From JBCCRH01 sp039208045 (GTDB taxonomy: Bacteria > Bacteroidota > Bacteroidia > Chitinophagales > Saprospiraceae), in NCBI GenBank assembly GCA_039208045.1, contig JBCCRH010000167.1, forward strand, positions 1 to 11,767: DNA of 11,767 nt. Reading direction: 5' to 3'. Positions 7,406-11,767 of this stretch are shown here, piece after piece. Within the stretch, counting starts at the first letter, position 1, and the number at the start of each line of letters is the position of its first letter. Under the pieces are notes generated by a model. It ran no database searches and was not told where the DNA came from. It was given only the letters and a program-made list of their open reading frames with translations. The position numbers and the translations under genes were made by a program.

Positions 7406-7459
7406 TAACGAAGACTACTTGGCCGCTAAAGCAGCTGTACTGCTTGGGACTGCTGAGTT

Positions 7460-7759
7460 TTAGTGGATAGCGCGTTTGGCCGCTTCAGGCGGGCAAGCTG
7501 CACTACTCATTAGACACATTTCCAAAATACTCTGGTCGGAGAAGGCATCGAAGGTAAAGCTGAATTGTAGCGCTTCCGGGTTGCAGGCGTCTGATACAAA
7601 AAGTGGGAGGTCTAAACTTCCCTCACAGCTGCCTATATCGCTTACGCAAATGGGAGCAGGGGTTTCGAAGGTGAGGCTTAGGTCTTGGGCGAACGCCCAG
7701 CCAAAACTAGCGCACCATAGGCACGCCAGTAAGATGGTTTTAAGTAAAGTAGATTTCAT
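7460..7759 (-). pseudogene. Truncated secreted-protein gene, paralogue of the 433-residue protein
   Basis: From the ATG at 7759 it encodes a signal peptide (MKSTLLKTILLACLWCAS...AFAQ). A cysteine-spaced domain follows that aligns without gaps to the start of the 433-residue protein encoded at 7930-9231: AFAQDLSLTF with SFAQTLTLQA, CVSDIGSCEG with CVLDTTTCEG, and NPEALQFSFTFDAFSD with DPAALQFTFNFDAFSD. Similarity stops after FSDQSI, at about residue 76 of 99. There the DNA turns into CAGCTTGCCCGCC, the opening of the repeat seen at 6761 and 6865, and a TAA follows. The best reading is a gene broken by a repeat insertion or rearrangement. The 99-residue product might still be exported but lacks everything after the first domain. 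In-frame codons upstream (to 7798) precede the signal peptide and are not used as the start. Confidence 0.7.
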
Positions 7760-7786
7760 AATCAGAATTTTTAGAGCATACTCATT
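7741..7786. repeat. 46-bp direct duplication, copy 1 (start of the broken gene)
   Basis: Matches 7889-7934 at 41 of 46 positions; the first 31 bases are identical, beginning TAAGTAAAGTAGATTTCATA. On the minus strand this copy holds the upstream leader, the ATG and the first six codons (MKSTLL) of the truncated gene at 7460-7759. The two copies are 148 bp apart and bracket the REP-like element. Confidence 0.85.
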
Positions 7787-7810
7787 GTCGTGTAACAAAA
7801 ATAAGTTTTG

Positions 7811-7870
7811 GGGCCACGCGGATTACAAATCCACTGAGCGCGGGCCTAGCTTTACGGAAAAAAAGCCTAG
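7811..7870. repeat. REP-like palindromic element
   Basis: Two adjoining imperfect hairpins. The first (7812-7846) has an outer stem, GGCC-a-CGCG with CGCG-GGCC, around a perfect inner inverted repeat, GGATT-ACA-AATCC (7820-7832). The second (7846-7870) pairs CTAGCTTT with AAAG-c-CTAG around an 8-nt loop. A GCGGATT heptamer occurs at 7819 and again at 7881. From memory, the GGATTTGTAATCC core is common in Bacteroidota intergenic REP/MITE-like repeats; I could not check this. No transposase is encoded in the window, so any mobility would depend on an enzyme elsewhere. Confidence 0.55.
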
Positions 7871-7888
7871 CACACGCCCAGCGGATTC

Positions 7889-7934
7889 TAAGTAAAGTAG
7901 ATTTCATAATCAGAATTTTCAGAGAGCGCTCATT
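7889..7934. repeat. 46-bp direct duplication, copy 2 (over the end of the 433-residue gene)
   Basis: Second copy of the 7741-7786 sequence. It includes the TGA stop of the 433-residue gene (7930-7932) and, on the minus strand, a duplicate ATG-AAA-TCT-ACT-TTA-CTT start at 7907. That start runs into the REP-like element, encoding a 41-residue MKSTLLRIRWACARLFF... frame that stops at 7782-7784. This frame looks like debris of the duplicated gene start. Confidence 0.85.
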
Positions 7935-9231
7935 CTATGATTGCATCATTATTTACATCGCCGATTTTGATACCGATAAAGTTGCCCTCAAAGGAGAAGC
8001 TATCAACGGTGGGCGTGTAGGTAATAAGCTCTGGAAAGTTGTCTTCCCAAGGGTTTGTAGGATTGGAAAAGGTATAGTTAGCATCTAGGAAACGCCAGCT
8101 TGTGTTTCCACGCAATTCGGTATCAATGGATAAAATTAAACGTCGAAGTTCGATGATATCTGAGACTGAAATATCCCCTGAGCGATCCACATCTGCGGCA
8201 ATCAGCTGGTATGGGTCTTCAATTGGGGCTACACCTAGTATATGCCTCAGTAGGATTAATAGATCAAGTGTGTTTACCCCATTCTTATGATTCCGATCTA
8301 ACAATGGCGTAAGTGTAGTGGCTGCATTATTAGGAACAAATTCAAAATTATATCCACCAATAACATTCGTGTACACCTGATCATCTATCGCACCAGATAA
8401 AGAAATCGATACATCTGGTATGGGAGTACCATCTAGCTTAGTAACCATTCCCGAAAGCAGCACCGTGTTTATGGGATAATCAGGGCAATAGTGCTCATCT
8501 ACGATCAATACATATACCTCACTGGAATCATAATTTGCCCCACCCAAGCTCCCATCGGGCTGTACAGCATAGGGATTATCGGCATCGTCCCAGACAAAGA
8601 ATTTGAGTATGCTAGTACCTGTATAACTACAATCTAATACTAGAAAAGCTTGATCTGGGTTAGCCGCTTCTGCTCTGTTGTGAATCGAGTATCTCAGGTT
8701 GGAACAATCAGCATAAGGCGTTTTCACGAAATGGGTAGCTAGCAGTGTATCGCCATAAACTTGGTTTGAAATCGTTGACTCCCCCTCGGTGAAGAGTTCT
8801 ACTGCTAGACCATTATGTATCTCTGGAAAAGCTATCGCACAATCCACTAGCTCAAAAGCGATGTTAGCACTTGTGCTGGTGCAGCCGTCGCTCACTTCTA
8901 CGTGCAGTTGGTGCGCCCCGATGGGGAAGCTCCAAAGGAAGGTGTAGTCTGGATAAGTGCCTGTTAGGGCAAATTCCTGCGGAATTTGCTCATCGATTAC
9001 GGCGTCGCTGAAGGCGTCAAAGTTAAACGTGAATTGGAGCGCAGCAGGATCACAAGTAGCAGTTAATTGAATAGGAAAGCTCACTTGCCCTTCGCAGGTA
9101 GTGGTATCCAGTACGCAGGTGAGTGGCGGTGGGGAAGCTTGGAGCGTGAGGGTTTGCGCAAAGCTATTTTGGCATAAGCCTACCAGAAGGCATAGCAATA
9201 GACAGAGATAGCGTGTTCGGTTTTGGGTCAT
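7930..9231 (-). CDS. Secreted cysteine-rich protein with carboxypeptidase-regulatory-like and dockerin-like domains
   Basis: 433 residues with a signal peptide (about 1-26, ending NSFAQ). A cysteine-containing Ig-like domain spans about 27-131 (Cys39, 46, 60, 117, 131), and a beta-rich region about 135-250 has its own Cys. A carboxypeptidase-regulatory-like segment follows at about 259-300 (LSGMVTKLDGTPIPDVSISL). A dockerin-like pair of calcium loops comes next, with DRNHKNGVNTLDLLILLRHILG at 312-333 and DVDRSGDISVSDIIELRRLIL at 347-367. The protein ends FIGIKIGDVNNDAIIE. In Saprospiria proteins of this design that motif is usually followed by more sequence and a type IX secretion sorting domain. 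None is present, and the stop lies inside a duplicated 46-bp segment, so the end may have been trimmed. Exact function is unknown; an extracellular or surface role is inferred. Confidence 0.85.
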   Translation of the reverse strand: MTQNRTRYLCLLLCLLVGLCQNSFAQTLTLQASPPPLTCVLDTTTCEGQVSFPIQLTATCDPAALQFTFNFDAFSDAVIDEQIPQEFALTGTYPDYTFLWSFPIGAHQLHVEVSDGCTSTSANIAFELVDCAIAFPEIHNGLAVELFTEGESTISNQVYGDTLLATHFVKTPYADCSNLRYSIHNRAEAANPDQAFLVLDCSYTGTSILKFFVWDDADNPYAVQPDGSLGGANYDSSEVYVLIVDEHYCPDYPINTVLLSGMVTKLDGTPIPDVSISLSGAIDDQVYTNVIGGYNFEFVPNNAATTLTPLLDRNHKNGVNTLDLLILLRHILGVAPIEDPYQLIAADVDRSGDISVSDIIELRRLILSIDTELRGNTSWRFLDANYTFSNPTNPWEDNFPELITYTPTVDSFSFEGNFIGIKIGDVNNDAIIE

Positions 9232-9253
9232 CTTTCAACTGGGATTATAAAAT

Positions 9254-9273
9254 TATGTATACATACAAATTTA
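9254..9273 (-). promoter_or_regulatory. Candidate promoter of the secreted-protein gene with adjoining palindrome
   Basis: On the minus strand TAAATTTG (plus 9266-9273) matches the TAnnTTTG -7 element perfectly; no good -33 TTTG is visible. The next 12 bp in the direction of transcription (9254-9265) are the perfect palindrome TATGTATACATA, covering the expected start point. Operator function is inferred from position. Confidence 0.4.
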
Positions 9274-9287
9274 ATGTTATTTCATAG

Positions 9288-9317
9288 GTTGTGCATCCCC
9301 TAATTAGGGTAATTTTG
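9288..9317 (+). promoter_or_regulatory. Candidate promoter of the DUF481-like gene with adjoining palindrome
   Basis: TAATTTTG (9310-9317) is a perfect TAnnTTTG -7 element. GTTG at 9288-9291 (3 of 4 matches to TTTG) lies 18 nt upstream. The 12 bp directly before the -7 element (9298-9309) form the perfect palindrome CCCTAATTAGGG. The start site would fall near 9324, giving a leader of about 27 nt. Confidence 0.5.
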
Positions 9318-9350
9318 GGCTTATAGTTCAACAAACCATCTAATCTAACT

Positions 9351-10133
9351 ATGCATTACCAGATTTACCTGTTGCTGCTTGCTTTTGTGATTCCTACTCT
9401 AGCCACTTCTCAGGTGGTGAATACTGAAAAACTCCGGCGAACTACCAACAAGAAATGGGTCACTGAACTTGATGCCAATGTGGGACTTACGCGCAACAGA
9501 GCGGGACAGACGGTGAGAGTGGGTATTATGTCTCGACTAGAATACCAGCGCGAGCAAAGTGGATGGATGCTTTTGGGCAGCTACGACTTAACCCAATTTG
9601 ATGATATTGACGATCCCGATGGGGAAATTTCTACTTTTGTCAATCGCTCTCTTGGCCACTTACGCTACAATTATATTACTACGGATTGGCTGACGATGGA
9701 GGCTTTTTCGCAAGTGCAGTTTAATGAGGTGCAGGAAATCAAAGTGCGCGTGCTCCATGGGCTAGGGCCCCGTTTTCAACTTATTCGCAACGACAGCTTG
9801 CAGCTTTTTTTGGGTAGCTTGTATATGTACGAATACGAGGAGACAGACGAAACAGAAGTGCTTGTTTTTAATAAAGATCATCGCTTGAGTAGCTATTTGT
9901 CATGTGGCGTGCAGCTCAAATCGTACCTTATCCTTAATCATGTCACCTACTATCAGCCTAACCTTCAAAATTGGTCAGATTATCGGATTAGTACCGAAAC
10001 GAGCATCAGTGTGCAGGTGAATAAGCATATTGCACTATCTGTCGGCTTTGAACTCGTCTACGACACTGTCCCACCCCTTACTGTACCCAGGGCGATGTAT
10101 TCCCTACGAAACGGTATAACTGCAACTTTTTGA
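9351..10133 (+). CDS. DUF481-like outer-membrane beta-barrel protein
   Basis: 260 residues with a signal peptide (MHYQIYLLLLAFVIPTLATSQ), then alternating polar and hydrophobic strands typical of an outer-membrane barrel, ending in the classic terminal phenylalanine (RNGITATF). Family features include the early KKWVTELDANVGLTRNRAG strand and LGHLRYNYITTDWLTMEAFSQVQFNE (residues 101-126). Also typical are GLGPRFQLI (about 143-151) and ELVYDTVPPLTVPRAMYSLRNG near the C-terminus, which resembles the YDSRPP...Y-SLRNG end of DUF481 proteins. Members of the family are often called salt-induced outer-membrane proteins, but the role is poorly known. It is transcribed divergently from the secreted-protein gene, and the shared 119-bp spacer may couple their regulation. 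The start follows from the signal peptide. Confidence 0.82.
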   Translation: MHYQIYLLLLAFVIPTLATSQVVNTEKLRRTTNKKWVTELDANVGLTRNRAGQTVRVGIMSRLEYQREQSGWMLLGSYDLTQFDDIDDPDGEISTFVNRSLGHLRYNYITTDWLTMEAFSQVQFNEVQEIKVRVLHGLGPRFQLIRNDSLQLFLGSLYMYEYEETDETEVLVFNKDHRLSSYLSCGVQLKSYLILNHVTYYQPNLQNWSDYRISTETSISVQVNKHIALSVGFELVYDTVPPLTVPRAMYSLRNGITATF

Positions 10134-10248
10134 CCGTAAGTTGAGTATAAATGGTCATCAAACAGCGTTTTCTGCTAAAAGAGACGTTCTTCAGCAAAGT
10201 TTGATATGAACCCCTCCTAACAAACTAACTCAGAGTCAGTTATTATTT

Positions 10249-10266
10249 TTTGACTTTTGAGTCAAA
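10249..10266. promoter_or_regulatory. Operator-like palindrome, upstream copy
   Basis: TTTGAC-TTTT-GAGTCAAA: the outer arms TTTGACT/AGTCAAA are perfect over 7 bp. The sequence outside the 4-nt centre is identical to the site at 10381-10398, 132 bp away. Probably bound by the TetR protein encoded just downstream. Confidence 0.5.
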
Positions 10267-10353
10267 TTGACAAAGAATCAATTTTAATGCGTAATCGGCT
10301 GATTACTGCTACCTTTTTTATGGTATTTCTGCTTGGTTAATCGGTCAGTTCCC

Positions 10354-10398
10354 TTTAGAATCCGGTTTTTTTTCTTTAAATTTGACCACCGAGTCAAA
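10354..10398 (+). promoter_or_regulatory. Candidate tetR promoter overlapped by an operator-like palindrome
   Basis: TTTA (10354-10357) and TAAATTTG (10377-10384, a perfect TAnnTTTG match) are 19 nt apart, the standard Bacteroidota spacing. The palindrome TTTGAC-CACC-GAGTCAAA (10381-10398) begins inside the -7 element and covers the expected start near 10391. A bound protein would block transcription. Autorepression by the TetR protein is the simple inference. Confidence 0.55.
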
Positions 10399-10473
10399 AA
10401 AACGCATAAACACGCAATACACACTCTTATAGTTACATTTTAGAACCGTATACCAAAAACTATTTTTAAGTAA

Positions 10474-10488
10474 TTGACTAACCGTCAA
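10474..10488. promoter_or_regulatory. Operator-like palindrome near the tetR start codon
   Basis: TTGAC-TAACC-GTCAA has perfect 5-bp arms and ends 11 bp before the ATG at 10500. It shares the TTGAC/GTCAA half-sites with the two 18-bp sites upstream but has a 5-nt instead of a 6-nt centre. It is a likely additional TetR binding site or a site blocking translation initiation. Confidence 0.5.
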
Positions 10489-10499
10489 CCCAAGCTGTA

Positions 10500-11219
10500 A
10501 TGAACCACTCAAAGAGAGCCATCAAGGAGTCGCAAATTATTGATGCGGCCGAAAAAGTATTCTCCCTGTCCGGTTATCGCAATGCGAAAATGGAGGATGT
10601 CGCCAAAACAATTGGCGTAAGTAAAGGAACGGTCTACTTCTACTTCAGTAGTAAGGAAAACCTTTACATGGCGGTCACGCACAAAGCTTACCAATTATTT
10701 CTGGACGAGCACTACAAAACACTACAAGCGTATGAAGGAAAAAGTGGATTCGAGACCGTTGATGCAATCATCAATACTTGCCTTACTTTTGCGCAGGATA
10801 ATCCTTACTACTACGATCTGATCACTCAATATATTCAGTTAGTACGATCTATGACTCGGAACGATGGTGTTCCGCAGGCAGAAGAGATACAGAAAAGTAT
10901 TTACTTCCGTAAAATTCAAGATATCCAGTTTCTTCCGCTGAATATGACCGTGAAGGAGATCCAAAGAGGGCAACAAGAAGGGAGCATTGCCAATCCGCGC
11001 AACCCAGTTATGATCTACCTGACTTCTTGGGCTATGGTCATTGGTTTTGGCACCTTGAATATTGCCAGCTCTGGTGCTAAAGATAAAACGCTGTTAAGAG
11101 TGCCTGTTTTAGAATGGCAGAAATACGTCAAGAAAATGCTTCGTGACATGCTCAATGACGATCACGAAGGGGAATATGTTGACGACTTGGCTATTCCTAA
11201 AAGGGCGGAGCTACGCTAA
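10500..11219 (+). CDS. TetR/AcrR-family transcriptional regulator
   Basis: 239 residues. The N-terminal TetR DNA-binding domain (about 8-55) contains IIDAAEKVFSLSGYRNAKMEDVAKTIGVSKGTVYFYFSSKENLY; the recognition helix region is VSKGTVYFYF (40-49). The remaining 180 residues are the helical ligand-binding and dimerisation domain, which cannot be assigned to a ligand from sequence. The ATG at 10500 leaves just seven residues before the domain, as is usual. The gene sits alone behind a long leader with several matching inverted repeats, so autoregulation is likely. It converges on the phosphotransferase gene with only 10 bp between stops. In other genomes TetR regulators next to ACAD10/11-like kinases control acyl-CoA metabolism, which makes fatty-acid sensing a reasonable guess, not a demonstrated role. 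Confidence 0.92.
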   Translation: MNHSKRAIKESQIIDAAEKVFSLSGYRNAKMEDVAKTIGVSKGTVYFYFSSKENLYMAVTHKAYQLFLDEHYKTLQAYEGKSGFETVDAIINTCLTFAQDNPYYYDLITQYIQLVRSMTRNDGVPQAEEIQKSIYFRKIQDIQFLPLNMTVKEIQRGQQEGSIANPRNPVMIYLTSWAMVIGFGTLNIASSGAKDKTLLRVPVLEWQKYVKKMLRDMLNDDHEGEYVDDLAIPKRAELR

Positions 11220-11235
11220 GTTAATCCTGCTAACT
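11219..11235. terminator. Short inverted repeat between the convergent stops
   Basis: AGTTA (11219-11223) and TAACT (11231-11235) bracket a 7-nt loop that spans the gap between the TetR and phosphotransferase stop codons. The stem is short and has no U-tract, so a bidirectional terminator role is only possible. Confidence 0.2.
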
Positions 11236-11767
11236 CAAGTTTCCAATTCGATCTAACTTAATTGCTTTCTGGGCAGTATCTGCGCAAGCATGTACTCCAA
11301 AGATGAGCATTCCAAAACGCTCATCATTGGTGTATCCTTTCTTGTAACGCGCATATATCTGCTGCGCAATAACCGCCAATTTATACAAGCCAAAAGCATA
11401 GTAGAATAGTTGGTTCGTTACTTCTTGCCCTGTCAGTTCTTCATAGTAGGCAACCACTTCTTGTCGCGTCAAATTGCCAGGCATCCAGGTCAGATTAAAG
11501 TACTTAAGCACATCGCTATCTGTAGCTTCGCACCAATAGCATAAGGTAGTACCTAAGTCCATAAAGGGGTGCCCTACGGTTGCCATTTCCCAATCTAATA
11601 CTGCCAAAATCTCGCTCGGATTATCCGGGTTGAGCACGAGGTTATCGTACTTATAGTCATTGTGGATAAAAGCGGCCCGATCTTCTTTGGGCTGCTGGGC
11701 TTCCAGCCATGTCCCTAGTTGATCCATCGCCGGAATATCATCGGTTTGTGCTTTTTTATAGCGCTTG
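11230..11767 (-). CDS. Phosphotransferase-family protein (APH/ACAD10-11-like kinase), C-terminal part
   Basis: The frame is open from the TAG at 11230-11232 to the right edge, so the gene's start lies outside the window. About 178 residues are visible, beginning KRYKKAQTDDIPAMDQLGTW. The ATG at 11727 is internal. The catalytic loop reads FIHNDYKYDNLVLN (HxDxxxxN, with the base in H-N-D), and the metal-binding motif is VLDWEMATVGHPFMDLG. The tail (FYYAFGLYKLAVIAQQIYARYKKG) is typical of the aminoglycoside-phosphotransferase-like kinases fused or linked to acyl-CoA dehydrogenases (ACAD10/ACAD11 type), often labelled phosphotransferase family protein. That points to phosphorylation of a hydroxyacyl-type substrate in lipid breakdown, not antibiotic resistance. 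The assignment within the superfamily is by motif likeness only. Confidence 0.88.
   Translation of the reverse strand, partial: KRYKKAQTDDIPAMDQLGTWLEAQQPKEDRAAFIHNDYKYDNLVLNPDNPSEILAVLDWEMATVGHPFMDLGTTLCYWCEATDSDVLKYFNLTWMPGNLTRQEVVAYYEELTGQEVTNQLFYYAFGLYKLAVIAQQIYARYKKGYTNDERFGMLIFGVHACADTAQKAIKLDRIGNLS

Larger units (their letters stand above)
10134..10499. other. Palindrome-rich leader between the DUF481-like and TetR genes
   Basis: No gene was found in these 366 bp. In order it holds: a long imperfect inverted repeat (TCATCAAAC at about 10152-10160 with GTTTGATATGA at 10199-10209), possibly the 3' end structure of the DUF481-like transcript though without a U-tract; TAACT-CAGAGTC-AGTTA (10226-10242); TTTGAC-N4-GAGTCAAA (10249-10266); AAATTGA-N7-TCAATTT (10264-10284); GTAATC-GGCT-GATTAC (10291-10306); the TetR promoter candidate; a second TTTGAC-N4-GAGTCAAA (10381-10398); and TTGAC-TAACC-GTCAA (10474-10488). 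Confidence 0.6.

Noticed and set aside
7476..7895. 139-residue plus-strand frame across the broken gene and REP region
   Set aside because: It is antisense to the clearly homologous signal-peptide gene fragment and shows no domain or signal of its own.
7782..7907. 41-residue frame MKSTLLRIRWACARLFF... as a real small gene
   Set aside because: Its first six codons are a duplicate of the truncated gene's start and the rest is the REP-like element read through, so it is most likely debris.
11230..11727. Aminoglycoside resistance kinase beginning at the ATG at 11727
   Set aside because: The frame continues past that ATG to the window edge with family-like sequence, and the motifs fit the acyl-CoA-dehydrogenase-linked kinases better than resistance enzymes.

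Overview
The window looks like a chromosome segment of a Bacteroidota bacterium, probably of the Saprospiria/Lewinella type. The evidence is a two-component propeller/Y_Y_Y sensor kinase, secreted cysteine-rich proteins with dockerin-like tails, a DUF481-like barrel, and several TAnnTTTG-type -7 promoter elements. No rRNA, tRNA, CRISPR array or complete insertion sequence was seen. Placement below phylum is inference.

Left part (1-4904, all minus strand): the window opens inside a large periplasmic-sensing histidine kinase. Its frame is open without a stop from its start at 2864 through the left edge. Upstream of it, on the same strand, are a serine hydrolase of the class C beta-lactamase fold, probably a lipoprotein, and an AraC-family regulator. 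Two 13-bp direct repeats with a 20-bp period and a 6-bp-arm palindrome lie in the kinase promoter region.

Middle (4921-6586, minus): a DarT/DarG toxin-antitoxin pair. DarT is a DNA ADP-ribosyltransferase and DarG is a macrodomain antitoxin. The genes are one base apart, the cassette has its own candidate promoter, and the darG lines are clearly more AT-rich than their neighbours. darG ends 16 bp before the TTG start of the AraC gene, so darT-darG-araC-serine hydrolase could be read as one transcript.

Rearranged zone (6600-7930): two diverged 48-bp repeats with a hairpin, two fragments of broken secreted-protein genes, a REP-like palindromic element, and a 46-bp direct duplication that copies the start of the broken gene onto the end of the next one. 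An intact 433-residue paralogue (secreted, dockerin-like) follows at 7930-9231.

Right part: the 433-residue gene and a DUF481-like outer-membrane protein gene diverge from a 119-bp spacer. That spacer carries two perfect 12-bp palindromes, each touching a predicted -7 element. A TetR-family regulator then follows behind a 366-bp leader with several operator-like inverted repeats. It converges on a phosphotransferase-family gene (ACAD10/11-like or aminoglycoside-phosphotransferase-like) cut by the right edge.

The best-supported system here is the DarTG defence cassette, which is a known type. The least explained parts are the repeat/REP/duplication zone beside it and the palindrome-rich promoter regions.
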